Positions 1 to 9,897 of a stretch of DNA of 64,000 bases are shown here, one piece after another; the stretch's first letter is position 1; each line of letters opens with the position of its first letter. The notes below the pieces were generated by a model that saw only the letters and a list, made by a program, of their open reading frames with translations, was not told the DNA's origin and ran no database searches. The DNA is taken from positions 223,368,943 through 223,432,942 of the forward strand of contig NC_084482.1 of the NCBI RefSeq assembly GCF_030035675.1. The letters run 5' to 3'. Made by a program: the position numbers and the translations under genes. Origin of the DNA: Rhineura floridana. Taxonomy: Eukaryota; Chordata; Lepidosauria; Squamata; Rhineuridae.

Positions 1-1
1 C

Positions 2-1414
2 CAGCTGGCAACGGGTAGAACAAGGGAACCACCCCCCAAGCAGCCCCGGGAGAAAGTGCAGCGTCCAGTTGGCAGGGCTAACGCTGCGGCTATTACTTCT
101 ATCTTAGCACGACTGGACGCGCTGCAGGCAGGGCCTAGTGGGGCCGCAGCAAGAGCGCCCAGAGCAGAAGCTGGAACAGCGTTGTCTTCACATGCAGTGG
201 ACAACATAGGGGGTGAGTCTCCCTGGGCAGCACAACAACAGGGGCAGCCCCAGTGGGGCTGGCCCCCGTGGGGGTTCCCATACTGGCCCTTTTCCCCACC
301 AGCTAAAACCGAGCGGTATGGGCAAGCGGGGATCACCATGGGGGTGGGGCATGGCACACCACAACAGCTGCCTCCCCTAGGGGTGGCCTGTGAGCAGGTC
401 TGGCAGGCCGCTGCCGGAACAGGGATGGGAGTGGGGGCTCAGCGCTCCTGGTCGGTACCCCCCCCAGCAGAGGACACTGACCCTCTGGGCTCAGTGAGGG
501 AAGGGGCTATACCTTTCAGGGAGACATCAGCCCCACTGGGCTTTCACCTGCTGCCCGCTACAAAACAAAAAATTTGGAAAGGGGAGTACGTCGACTTATT
601 CTCACTTCTGTACAGGGAACCAGTGAAGAGGGAGAAGGATAAGGGTGAAGAGGCAGAACCTGACAAGCCCAAGAGGCGGCGCATTGAACGCACTTGGGCT
701 AATTGGTTGCCTGCATTTCTGACATACATGGGGGTGGTGATGCAGAAACAGCCACAGAGGGGCCCTATTCTGATTAAATACCTCGATATCGTATATCGGG
801 GCTACTCCGAGTTCCAGGGGGCAGCATGGCTCGCCTATGATGAAGCGTTTCGTATGAGGGCGGCCTTTGATACCTCCCTCCCCTGGGACAAAAAGGAAGC
901 GGACCTGTGGCTACAGTTTATGTCACACTCCAAGCCCATAGCCGGGGATAGAACGGACAGCGGCCACCTCCTGGCCTGCCAGGCAGCAGCAGCTCCTTCC
1001 CACGGGCCTGCGGGGCAGGGGGTTCAACCCCGCCTGCTCTGCTGGGAGTTCAGCTCCCGAGGCCGCTGTGGTCGTAACCCCTGCAGGTTCCGACACGAGT
1101 GCGCAATATGCGGGGTCCGCATTCCTGAGCTGCCTGCCCCAAGGGCCGCCCCTTCAGAGGTGGGACCAGGGACTCACCTGGCGCAAGGAGACCGGGAGCT
1201 GCTAGCGCAGCTCAAGGAAAGGGGCCCCAGTCCAGTTAAACTCTCCGAACTCCAGCGCTTGGTCTGCTGTTACCCCCGAGTCCAAGATGCCCACTTTTTG
1301 CTACAGGGCTTTACAGAGGGTTTCCGGATTCCCTATTTGGGTCCCAGGCACCTCTTCATGTTCCGCAACCTAAAATCAGTGGCGGGCATGGAATTGGTCG
1401 TGGGGGGAAATTAG
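2..1414 (+). CDS. Ngaro ORF1, Gag-like protein with CCCH zinc finger (partial at window edge)
   Basis: The frame is open from base 2, so the true start is probably left of the window. The N-terminal half is rich in Pro, Gly, Ala and Gln and looks disordered. The middle (about residues 165-300) is more ordered and rich in aromatic residues. Near residue 330 a Cys/His cluster (CWEFSSRGRCGRNPCRFRH) resembles a CCCH finger, as found in Gag-like proteins of DIRS-group elements. The protein probably packages element RNA. The next frame starts 10 bases after its stop in another phase. The Gag role is inferred from position and from the finger; the rest of the protein was not recognised. Confidence 0.75.
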   Translation, partial: QLATGRTREPPPKQPREKVQRPVGRANAAAITSILARLDALQAGPSGAAARAPRAEAGTALSSHAVDNIGGESPWAAQQQGQPQWGWPPWGFPYWPFSPPAKTERYGQAGITMGVGHGTPQQLPPLGVACEQVWQAAAGTGMGVGAQRSWSVPPPAEDTDPLGSVREGAIPFRETSAPLGFHLLPATKQKIWKGEYVDLFSLLYREPVKREKDKGEEAEPDKPKRRRIERTWANWLPAFLTYMGVVMQKQPQRGPILIKYLDIVYRGYSEFQGAAWLAYDEAFRMRAAFDTSLPWDKKEADLWLQFMSHSKPIAGDRTDSGHLLACQAAAAPSHGPAGQGVQPRLLCWEFSSRGRCGRNPCRFRHECAICGVRIPELPAPRAAPSEVGPGTHLAQGDRELLAQLKERGPSPVKLSELQRLVCCYPRVQDAHFLLQGFTEGFRIPYLGPRHLFMFRNLKSVAGMELVVGGN

Positions 1415-1424
1415 GAAGGAGGTC

Positions 1425-2753
1425 ATGGCAGGCCGCGTGCTGAGCCCCTTTGCGGCACCACCCATCCCTTCACTCAGAGTTTCCCCACTGGGCCTTGTTC
1501 CGAAGAAGGCACCAGGCAAATTTTGCCTTATACACCACCTGCCCTTTCCCCAGGGTGGGTCAGTAAATGACTTCATCCCATCAGACCTCTGCTCTGTCCG
1601 CTACACGTCATTCGACTGTGCGGTTCGTATGGTTAGGGACTGCGGGATGGTCGCCCTCATGGGAAAGTGTGACATCAAATCTGCCTTCCGTCTCCTCCCT
1701 GTGCACCCACGGGACTTTGAGCTGTTAGGCTTTGCCTTCATGGGCAAATATTATGTGGATAGGGCATTGCCTATGGGCTGCTGCATCTCATGCTCGGTTT
1801 TTGAGCGCTTCAGTTCTCTCTTGGAGTGGGCAGTCAGGAGACGGGCTGGCCGGCAATCAGTGGTGCACTATTTGGACGACTTCTTGTTTGCGGGCCCTGC
1901 AGACTCGGGCACCTGTCAGGCATTTATGGAGCAGTTCGCGGGGATGGCAGGGGAACTGGGTGTTCCCCTCGCAGCTGAGAAAACTGAGGGCCCGTCCACT
2001 ACCCTCACTTTCCTGGGCATAGAGATCGATACAGTGGCCCAATGCTGCAGGCTCCCACAGGATAAGCTGGTGGCCCTTAAGGGGAAAATCTCGGAGGTGG
2101 TTGGGGCGAAGAAGGTGACATTGGCCACACTTCAACAGCTGGCAGGACATATGAACTTTGCATGCAGGGTGGTAGCACCTTTGCACGCATTCTTGCGGCG
2201 CGTGTATGAGGCCATGGCGGGCCTATCACGCCCCCACCACCACACACGTGTTACAGCCGCTCTCCGGGAGGACCTGGCAGTTTGGTCCACCTTCCTACGG
2301 GAATTCAATGGGGTCTCCTTATGGAGAAAGGATCGCCTGTTGGAAGCGGAGCTACAGGTGAGCTCCGACGCCTCAGGTTCCTGCGGTTTTGGGGTCATTT
2401 TCCATGACTCATGGTGTCATGGCAGCTGGCCACAGAACTGGGCGCAGGCTGGCCTAACCAGAGACCTGACCCTTCTGGAGTTCTTCCCCATTGTCGTGGC
2501 CGTACACCTTTGGCCTGACAAACTGGGCAATTCCTCAGTCCACTTTTGGTGCGACAACCTCCCCACGGTGCATGTCATCAACACCCTGTCCTCTAGAAAC
2601 CCCAATGTTATGAGTCTGGTTCGAGTGTTTGTGCTCCAATGTCTTCGCTATAATATACAGTTCCTTGCACGCCATGTCCCGGGTATTGATAATAGCATTG
2701 CTGATGCTCTATCACGGAACCAGATGGAGAGATTTCACCAGCTGGCGCCGTAG
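1425..2753 (+). CDS. Ngaro ORF2, reverse transcriptase and RNase H
   Basis: This 442-residue protein begins at an ATG at 1425. Residues about 15-210 carry the reverse transcriptase fold: an LVPKK block, a KCDIKSAF block with the first catalytic Asp, LPMGCCIS, and HYLDDFLF, where LDD replaces the YADD of most elements. The LDD form is typical of DIRS-group enzymes. The C-terminal third is RNase H: VSSDASGS, then DLTLLEFFP, FWCDNLP, and the closing DALSR. It would copy element RNA and remove the template. Assignment to the DIRS/Ngaro group is firm because the recombinase follows directly. Confidence 0.92.
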   Translation: MAGRVLSPFAAPPIPSLRVSPLGLVPKKAPGKFCLIHHLPFPQGGSVNDFIPSDLCSVRYTSFDCAVRMVRDCGMVALMGKCDIKSAFRLLPVHPRDFELLGFAFMGKYYVDRALPMGCCISCSVFERFSSLLEWAVRRRAGRQSVVHYLDDFLFAGPADSGTCQAFMEQFAGMAGELGVPLAAEKTEGPSTTLTFLGIEIDTVAQCCRLPQDKLVALKGKISEVVGAKKVTLATLQQLAGHMNFACRVVAPLHAFLRRVYEAMAGLSRPHHHTRVTAALREDLAVWSTFLREFNGVSLWRKDRLLEAELQVSSDASGSCGFGVIFHDSWCHGSWPQNWAQAGLTRDLTLLEFFPIVVAVHLWPDKLGNSSVHFWCDNLPTVHVINTLSSRNPNVMSLVRVFVLQCLRYNIQFLARHVPGIDNSIADALSRNQMERFHQLAP

Positions 2754-2788
2754 GCAAGGGCTCAGCCGGACGTGGTACCCCCAGCGCT

Positions 2789-3721
2789 ATGGGAGATTGG
2801 AGGACCGAATCAGAATGGGCCATAAGCCTTTCTGTGGCACCCAGCATGTTGGCCAGCTACCAGGGGGCAGGTAGGGACCTGGCAACCTTCAGGGAGTCCA
2901 GAGGCTACACCCAGGAGTGGCCCATCCCCGTGGAGCATCTTATGGAGTTCTGTGTGGAAGGGAAGCGGAGGGGGCTTTCAGTCAGGACCATCAGAGGTAA
3001 GCTCTCAGGTCTATCCTTCCTAGGGAAAGCACGGGGCTTTCAGGACTACTCCGGTGACTTTAGGGTCCGCCGGATGCTGGAAGGGTGGTCCCGTGAGCGC
3101 CCGCACACACCTGATGCACGCTCGCCCTTTTCCCCAGAGCTACTGTTGGGTCTGCGGGGACAGTGGAGGGTGCTGTGTTCTTCCCATTTTGAGGCACTGC
3201 TATACCACGCTGCGGCCCTCACCTTGTTCTTCGGGGCCTTCCGAATAGGGGAGGTGGTGGCAGGTTCTAAGACAGATAGCTCCCTTCGGGCCCTCCTGGT
3301 TTCTGATCTCAGCTGGGAGGCAGAGGGTGTTCGCCTGCGACTCAGGCAGTCAAAGACGGACCAACACCAGAAGGGTCGTCTGATTGGGTTATCCCCATGC
3401 CAACAGGAGGAGCTGTACCCGGTCAGGGCCCTCCGCATTTTTCTGGCAGCCCGCAGGCTGCAGCCAGGGTACCTGTTCAGGCACAGGGACCTCCAGCCCC
3501 TTAACAAGTACCAATTTTGGTGGGTGGCAAAGACAGCACTCCAGCGGCTAGGTGTGGACGCCCGCAAGTTCGGGACACACTCCTTCCGAATAGGGGCAGC
3601 CTCCACCGCTGCTCACCTGGGTTTTTCCAAAGGGCAGCTGCAAGCAGTGGGCAGGTGGTCCTCGGATGCATATAAGACGTATGTTAGACCATTAACGGAG
3701 ATGCATGAGGCCAGCGGCTAA
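2789..3721 (+). CDS. Ngaro ORF3, tyrosine recombinase
   Basis: This 310-residue protein starts at an ATG at 2789, 35 bases after the RT/RNase H frame. Residues about 1-100 resemble the SAM-like core-binding domain of phage-type integrases. The catalytic domain shows the family pattern: Arg in AFRIGEV, Lys in the QSKTDQH strand, HSFRIGAAS with the His-x-x-Arg pair, Trp in GRWSS, and the nucleophilic Tyr in AYKTYVRP. It would join a circular DNA copy to the genome by strand exchange, which is why these elements leave no target duplication. Its stop codon overlaps the start of the next frame. Confidence 0.93.
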   Translation: MGDWRTESEWAISLSVAPSMLASYQGAGRDLATFRESRGYTQEWPIPVEHLMEFCVEGKRRGLSVRTIRGKLSGLSFLGKARGFQDYSGDFRVRRMLEGWSRERPHTPDARSPFSPELLLGLRGQWRVLCSSHFEALLYHAAALTLFFGAFRIGEVVAGSKTDSSLRALLVSDLSWEAEGVRLRLRQSKTDQHQKGRLIGLSPCQQEELYPVRALRIFLAARRLQPGYLFRHRDLQPLNKYQFWWVAKTALQRLGVDARKFGTHSFRIGAASTAAHLGFSKGQLQAVGRWSSDAYKTYVRPLTEMHEASG

Positions 3722-4350
3722 TGGCAATGTTGTCATTTTTGGCAGGCCGCTGGGAAAGATCGGAACAAGTGAGCATCCTCCTCTGCGGCCACGGCATGAT
3801 TTTCTGGGCAGGCCGCAGGACGGCGAAGTCCCGCATTGGAACGCAGCTGGGGCTCAGTCAGTGGGCCTCAGTGCGGTGGCTGGGACGACGGGGGATGCGT
3901 TGGGACGGCCTCCTGCCCACCTTGTTCCAGTCGGTTGTGGACTGGGCAGTGCCCCGGGTGCTGGTCATCCACCTGGGAGGTAACGATTTGGGTCTGTTGA
4001 GGGGCAAGGCCCTAATCGAACAGGCATGCAGTGACCTCCAGGCCATTGCGCTGCTCTGGCTGGGGGTGCACTTGGTATGGTCTGACATCCTGCCGCGCAG
4101 GACGTGGAATTGGGCTGATGACCCACGGGGAATGGACAGGATGCGGAAGAAGGTTAATAGACAGATTCAGAGGGCCATCAAGGGCCTAGGGGGTTCTGTC
4201 ATACACCACCCAGAGATCAAGCAAGATAGGCTGGAGTTGTTTAGGCCAGATGGCGTGCACTTGACGGACGTGGGCAATGACATCTTCCTAATGGAACTGC
4301 ACGGGGGTGTGCACCGGATTCTTATCGGTTGTGGGGCAAGGGGAGACTAA
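3721..4350 (+). CDS. Ngaro ORF4, SGNH/GDSL-hydrolase-like protein
   Basis: This 209-residue protein starts at 3721, where the recombinase stop and this ATG share one base (TAATG). The family blocks seen are a first beta strand at VSILLCGHG, a VIHLGGNDLG block that carries the conserved Gly-Asn-Asp, and DGVHLTDVGND, the Asp-x-x-His block near the C terminus. SGNH-like frames are known in some Ngaro and CR1/L3-clade elements, where the role (perhaps lipid or ester hydrolysis at membranes) is unproved. The shared base suggests translation by termination and re-initiation, which is inference. Confidence 0.85.
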   Translation: MAMLSFLAGRWERSEQVSILLCGHGMIFWAGRRTAKSRIGTQLGLSQWASVRWLGRRGMRWDGLLPTLFQSVVDWAVPRVLVIHLGGNDLGLLRGKALIEQACSDLQAIALLWLGVHLVWSDILPRRTWNWADDPRGMDRMRKKVNRQIQRAIKGLGGSVIHHPEIKQDRLELFRPDGVHLTDVGNDIFLMELHGGVHRILIGCGARGD

Positions 4351-4754
4351 GCAGAGGCTTGTCCCCCTTTTGTGGCAAGGAAGCGCGGGGGAAAGGTTAA
4401 AAGGGAAAGGGCAGCTAGGTGACACCTTTAGGCACCTTTGGGGGTGATTGGCGGTCTGGGGGCCTGCAGCTCTGGGCTATACGTCCCGGGGGAGCAGAAC
4501 ACGGGCCGCTTTGGGGGCCAACGTGACTCATCCGCTCGGAGTTTCACGGCTCCGGGGGGCGGTGATGCGGGTTGGACCCCCTACACATCTTCAGGGTGTG
4601 GCCGGAGCTGGGGCCTGGCACAGGGCAGCCCCAGGCTCTGGCAGGGTTTGGTTGCCCTATAGCTGCAAGCAGGCTTTGCCTGGATCAGCCGAATTCCCCC
4701 GCACTGGATTGTCCCTCTGCAGGTTCATTGGTTATAATTGACTCTGTTTTTTTT

Positions 4755-4760
4755 AATAAA
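4755..4760 (+). promoter_or_regulatory. Poly(A) signal of the Ngaro element
   Basis: AATAAA lies about 400 bases after the last frame and follows a T run. A GT-rich stretch (tggtgtctgtgtttattt) comes 27-45 bases later, where a cleavage-stimulation element would be expected. Confidence 0.55.
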
Positions 4761-4829
4761 GTGGCCCATGATTTAACCCAAAGAATGGTGTCTGTGTTTA
4801 TTTCGGCAATAGGCCGCAACCATCTATTG

Positions 4830-4959
4830 CAGGTGTGGGAACCTCTTGGATTCCAGGTGTTGCTGGACCACAGTTCCCATCAACCCTGCCCATCTTTACT
4901 AGGGCTGATTGGAGTTGTAGTTCAGCAATGTCTGGAGAGCCAAAGGTTCCCCAGCCCCG
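4830..4959. mobile_element. Palindromic hAT-type MITE
   Basis: Ends CAGGTGTGGGAACC and GGTTCCCCAGCCCCG are imperfect inverted repeats. The inside pairs ccacagttcccatca with tggagttgtagtt. Flanking 8-mers atctattg (4822-4829) and atcaattg (4960-4967) match at 6 of 8 positions, fitting the 8-bp duplication of hAT transposons. The copy is old. Confidence 0.7.
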
Positions 4960-5219
4960 ATCAATTGCAAGGTCCTTTGGTGGGGACACTGCTTCCCTTT
5001 GTAGGATTCTGGGCAATCTTTTTTTTTTTAAGGGACCCCTAGCAAGATGCTCTGGAAGGAAGAAGCATGCAGGGACTTCCTAATGCCTTGCCCTCAAATA
5101 CTTGTGTGATTCCTCAGGCCTACTGAATATTCCCAGTCTTGCTTTTGACATCCACCCACTTTTCAAGTTCTCTGGAATTGGGCTCAGCCAGCACATGCCC
5201 CACCCCTCTCCATTCCTAC

Positions 5220-5511
5220 CTGTGGGACTTTATAGATGCCCAACAAGCTTGACATCTGGATGGAGTTTTGAGAGTCAGCCCCTTCAAGAACAGCCAGTAA
5301 ATTATTCCATCTTCCACAGTTGTAGTTTGGAACATTCGCCTCCCTAGTAGACAACAGGTCTAACAAAACCTCATACGTCAACCTTTCTTGAAAAAAGTTC
5401 TCATGGATGCTGTAGCCCAGGGTGATGTTGGGTAAGAGCCTGGGATTCTGGTTGATATCCTGAATGGCAAACAAGAAGGAGAGGATTTGCCAGTACTTTG
5501 TGGTTCCTCTC
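5220..5511 (-). CDS. Vomeronasal type-2 receptor (V2R) exon 2, extracellular ligand-binding domain
   Basis: This 292-base exon on the minus strand runs from an acceptor (attatgtag, ending at 5512) to a donor (CAG then gtagga). It encodes the class C receptor Venus-flytrap N-lobe: [20 protein letters not shown], then [12 protein letters not shown], a Cys in [10 protein letters not shown], and [17 protein letters not shown] ending in LLGIYKVPQ. The order and the KVPQ end match exon 2 of V2R pheromone receptors. It begins one base into a codon, which fits exon 1 (ending two bases into a codon) and gives SFSVRGTTKYW across the junction. No stop interrupts it. Exons 3-6 and the 7TM exon would lie left of position 1; none is seen between 4960 and 5219. 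Confidence 0.88.
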
Positions 5512-7690
5512 CTACATAATATTAATATCACATCATTATCATGCATCATTGGATAGATTAGATTCAACGCTGACTCTTTTGACAAGCTTTAAGAGACAAT
5601 ATAAAGCTCTGGATTTAATTTCTAGAACTTTCCTTATGCTAACACTGATCCAGAGGCAAAGCTACAACCTCAACAGCCAATCCTCACTGCATGATATCTG
5701 GATGGGGGAGGGATAGCTTTGTTCGTGAATCAATAGCCATTATCCTTTTGAAAACAAAACCAAGGCAGATGATCCTTCTAGTGATGGAAATAGGCATTCA
5801 CAGCCCTACAAAAAATAATCACAGATACAAGCTTCAAACGGTTTGTTAAATGATGGGGAACATTTTCTGTTATCTATGTGATTTAGGTAGAAGGTGGGGT
5901 GAATGGGATGTGCTTCAAAATGGAAAACTCAGCCTCTAAATTAGGGAGTTAAGCGAAGTAATCAGCCTCTCTCTCTTTCTGTTATGTGAATGAGACAGAG
6001 GGGAGAGTTGGACTGCCTTCATTTCAGTTGCAGTGTCTTGCGCTCTTGACATGCTCTGGATATCTTTTGAGACAGGTTCTCTTCGCTTGATTTGAAATCG
6101 GTGGTGACATCAGTGTCAAGGCTAGATATGCCAAGACAGGTTGCTGGAGTTTTGTGGCCTTTTTTTATATTTACATTTTTGGGGGGTTTATTTACACATA
6201 TATGCAGGCTGAGCCTTCGTGGAAGGTTCACAGCACAAAGAGATCCTACATTTTCAGAAGGGGGACAACCAGGTCCTTTGGCACTCCCCAGAAATACTAC
6301 AGCTCTCTTTCCCCAAATTATCTCCAAAATTAAAGCTTCCTCTTCAAAACCCTGATAGCCCTGGGGGCTGGAGAGGGGAAGAGGTAGGTCCTTGCTCTCC
6401 CTCCACAAGAGTTCATCTGTGGAGAGACCTTACTTTAGCAAACGCAGGGTAGCTGAGCCAGTCTGCTGTCAGAGTCGTCAAAGTGGTATTTCTCTAGGTG
6501 TCTCATTGTAATGGTTTTATCATTCTATTTTGTAGTGGGTCATAGGATTGGGGGGTTGGTTGGTTTGGCAACATCTTTGGGTCTCCTCTGAGTCTATGGT
6601 TTTATATCTGTAAGGTGTGGAGTCTGTGGCAGAAAAAACTGCTGAAGTGCTTAAAGTAGTCTCTTTAAGTTCATGGCCCTAGCCTGGTCTGGCCTGTTAA
6701 GCATCCTCGTGACATGCCTAAAGAGCTGTTCAGGTTCAGATGTGATGCTGCAGAAACAGCTAAAGGGGTAGGTCTTTTCGCCCTTGCATGGCTTGAGGCC
6801 ACATCATCCTATTGTAGGAGGGAAAAGGGCCAAAGACCAGTCTGTGCTAGTCTCATCTGATTGATTGGGTTTATTTATGTGCCACCTTTCCACAGTGACC
6901 TGTGCCCACTGGAGGTGGCAAGATACATAGGCTCCCTGGAATCCCAGTTGTGCAGCAAAATCTCTTGGGGTATCAATCGTGTGAGGCCCTCCATGATAGG
7001 CTCAGCCTGTGTATATCACAAAGACAGCACAGTCTCCAGTGACCTTCATTCCAAGGAAATTGAACCAAATGTGAGCACTGGCACCCCGAATTCTATCACC
7101 ACTCAGAAATTAGGGTGCGCATAATAGTATTGCAATTGTTTTTTACTTATTTATTGTAAGCTGCTGGGAGAACTTCATATTAATGGCATAACATGCAAAT
7201 GTTATAATTAAAACAATATCTGGATGTTTCATTAACCCTCTCCTGACCAAATCCTAGTCTTACAACAACCAAGGCTCAGGACTGTAAGAGAGCCCTCAGG
7301 TGACATCCAGACTCACCCCAACCTTACAACAATAAATAGCCACTGCTGTTATTATGCTCCTGTTATTCCCATTTAATTGTGTCATCAAGGGTAAAATAAA
7401 TGTGTGACTGATGAAGTCACAGTTGAGTTTAAAAGGGAATCTAAGATGGGATTAAAAGAGCCCGATAAGATCACAACAAGGCCGACCGCCTACATATTTT
7501 TGGCAATGTTCAAAAAGACAAAAACATTGGGACAATATACTAAAACACCCTATGTAATAACTGGATATAGATTACCACATGTTGTTCTGCTAAATTATCT
7601 CGAAAGATGTAGTTATAGATACAGACTTGGAAATGGTAGCAACTTTATTAATATTAGCAAAAAAATGAAATTGCAAAACATTTGGAAGCA
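5512..7690. other. V2R intron 1, left part: no feature recognised
   Basis: The stretch is AT-rich and non-coding in appearance. No long frame matches a known domain on either strand. Isolated old repeat remains may exist, for example the tgtgccacctttcc text near 6880 that recalls L2 tails, but none can be called. Confidence 0.5.
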
Positions 7691-7724
7691 ATCTAGAGCA
7701 CCATCAGTTCTTGACTGTTTCAAG

Positions 7725-8010
7725 AGTATCTGGTGTCAAAAATGCTGGTGTCGCCTCCCTGGGCAATTGAACCTGGCCTGGCACAACCTGTACCTCCCTG
7801 ACCAGGGCTGAGTTAAACCAAACACCATCCTGTAAGGTAGGCAGAGTGCCACCATCCCTTAACTTGATCTCCCACTCTGAGTCAAGGGGAAAGCAGAGCA
7901 CCAATGGACTGGCCGAGATTCCCAAGAGCAAAAGCCAAACTATCCACTCCCTGCTCTGGAACCTCAACCCAGCCCAGTTCAGTCGTCAGTTTTGTACATT
8001 CAACATCTGT
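7725..8010. repeat. Unclassified dispersed repeat, copy A
   Basis: It shares text in the same orientation with 43755-43985, for example gggcaattga near the left end, the block around gattcccaa with ctccttgttctgg or ctccctgctctgg, and a Gln/Pro-rich right end. No inverted ends or coding capacity were recognised. An old LTR or DNA-transposon fragment is possible. Confidence 0.45.
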
Positions 8011-8059
8011 ACAAAAATACAGTAAGAAAGTTCCACACAGACAACAGCAAAGCTTACAT

Positions 8060-8670
8060 TGTTATTGTTGTTGTGTGCCTTCAAGTCAATTATGACTTAT
8101 AATGAATCAGTGACCTCCAAGAGCATCTGTCATGAACCATTCTGTTCAGATCTTGTAAGTTCAGATTTGTGGCTTCCTATATGGAATCAATCCATCTCTT
8201 GTTTGGCCTTCCTCTTTTTCTACTCCCTGCTGTTTTTCCCAGCATGATTGTCTTTTCTAGTGAATCATATCTTCTCATTATGTGTCCAAAATATAATAAC
8301 CTCAGTTTCATCATTTTAGTTTCTAGTGACGGTTCTGATTTAATTTGTTCTAACACCCAATTATTTGTCTTTTTCTCAGTCCATGGTATGCGCAAAACTC
8401 TCCTCCAACACCACATTTCAAATGAGTTGATTTTTCTCTTATCCACTTTTTTCACTGTCCAACTTTCACATCCATACATAGAGATCGGGAATACCATGGT
8501 CTGGATGATCCTGACTTTAGTGTTCAGTGATACATCTTGACATTTAAGGACCTTTTCTAGTTCTCTCATAGCTGCCTCCCCAGTCTTAGCCTTCTTCTGA
8601 TTTCTTGTCTATTGTCTCCATTTTGGTTAATGACTGTGCCGAGGTATTGATAATCCTTGACAAGTTCAAT
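8060..8670 (-). mobile_element. BovB/RTE LINE, 3' fragment
   Basis: Read on the minus strand it encodes the C-terminal part of the BovB reverse transcriptase protein: MRELEKVLKCQDVSLNTKV, MVFPISMYGCESWTVKK, MKLRLLYFGHIMRR, and GSRKRGRPNKRWID, then the family 3' end (agtcataattgacttgaagg). It is 5'-truncated near the region equivalent to GLGRIAMREL and sits in the V2R intron on the same strand as the receptor. Confidence 0.88.
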
Positions 8671-9710
8671 GCCTAAGCTAAATGCTTACAGACAGGAAAG
8701 CATAAGAGCCGGTCCCCTTGGATCGTTATACCAATAGACATCACACAAGTAAAACAAGGTGGAACCAGGCCACTATGTAAAAGTTAGCCCTTCTTTTATG
8801 GGAATTTGCCCGGCAACAGCAAGAGGGCCAGAGAGTTAATCATGAGACCTCTTGATGAAGGAATAGTCCAGAAGTTCACTGCAAGGGCAGGCCTCCTAAT
8901 TTGTGGCTGCTCAGGCCTCCTGACCTTGAGTGCCAGGCAGTACAGATAAGATACAGCTGCCTCCCTTCTAGCCTAACAAGCCACAGCTGTATGTGATGCC
9001 CTAATTTTTCTCAGCTTGGAACATCCTAGAAACCCATGCAAGATCTTCCCCACAATCTCTCAGGGCTAAGCCATTTTACCTTGGCCAACAGGCTGTTCTT
9101 GTCATTTGGGACGCCACCAATTTGATTAAAGTAACATTTTTTAAGAGGGGGGAAATGCACAAATAAATAAATATACAGAAAACTGGGCAATTTCTGTGTT
9201 GGTTTTTTTTGAGCCAAATGTGTCAAGAGAATATGTACCTATACAAATAATTCTCTCTGCTTGGACTTGTGGAAGAAAAATGAATTCACCAATGAAATTT
9301 GGGAGAAGCAGTCGACTGGATGAGATTATTGCAATAAAGAAATTGTACATCAGGAGAGAGAGTCAGAGAGTCTCCCTCATGAACCATGGACACACAGGGT
9401 TATTATATATTTGTACATGTGCCACACAGAACATTCCAGATCTTATTCCACATATGGCAAGTGACCCAATACATCAGGTGGAGTTTCCTATCCACATAAT
9501 GTATGCTTTTCAACTGACATGTATCATCCCTGACCAGTCATACCTGACACTGGTCTTATCCCTCAAAAGTACCAAGAAAGATTTGAAATCTTGCTTCAGC
9601 CTGCAACTTCTCTGTTGCAAGAGTTGGCTGCCACAGCTTGCCACTTCCTAGTTTCCTCTGTAGCTTAACAAATGTACCTTCAATATGTGAGCTTAAAAAA
9701 ACCTCTTAGC
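8671..9710. other. Intergenic/intronic sequence, no feature recognised
   Basis: Mixed-composition DNA within V2R intron 1. The 151-codon plus frame at 9196-9651 has no recognisable domain and is read as chance. Confidence 0.5.
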
Positions 9711-9714
9711 TGTA

Positions 9715-9859
9715 TATTTATTTAAAATATTTCTATCCTGCCCTTCTACCCTATGATAGGGCACTCAGGGCAGCTTACAAAAATAAAATCAAACACGTAC
9801 ATAATAAAATCATAAACAGTAAAATCACAAAAACATTAAAATAAATTAAAATAAATACA

Positions 9860-9860
<1 letters not shown>
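9715..9860 (-). mobile_element. L2-type LINE tail fragment
   Basis: The text tatcctgcccttctaccc followed by gggcagcttacaaaaataaaa is the reverse complement of the usual L2 3' end (ggcgg...tataaata). Only the tail remains. Confidence 0.6.
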
Positions 9861-9896
<36 letters not shown>

Positions 9897-9897
9897 G
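9860..9897. repeat. (TA)n microsatellite
   Basis: An interrupted run of TA dinucleotides directly after the L2 tail, a common place for simple-repeat growth. Confidence 0.9.

Larger units (their letters stand above)
1..4830 (+). mobile_element. Ngaro-type (DIRS-group) tyrosine-recombinase retroelement, 5' end outside window
   Basis: Four consecutive plus-strand frames encode, in order, a Gag-like protein with a CCCH finger, reverse transcriptase plus RNase H, a tyrosine recombinase and an SGNH-hydrolase-like protein. A recombinase in place of a DDE integrase defines the DIRS/Ngaro group, and the SGNH frame points to Ngaro. A poly(A) signal lies at 4755-4760. The left end is outside the window and the right end, about 4.79-4.83 kb, is approximate; the terminal split repeats could not be checked. 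The visible frames look whole, with no obvious break, so the copy is probably young. It lies on the opposite strand to the V2R exons, just beyond exon 2. Confidence 0.88.

Noticed and set aside
1-4830. Ngaro element as an ordinary DIRS1, Gypsy or Crypton element
   Set aside because: A tyrosine recombinase excludes Gypsy, a reverse transcriptase excludes Crypton, and the SGNH frame without a DIRS-type methylase favours Ngaro.
7404-7811. 135-codon frame in the V2R intron
   Set aside because: No domain, AT-rich, and it overlaps a dispersed repeat; it looks like chance.
9860-9897. (TA)n run as an origin or regulatory site
   Set aside because: It directly follows a LINE tail and is an ordinary microsatellite.
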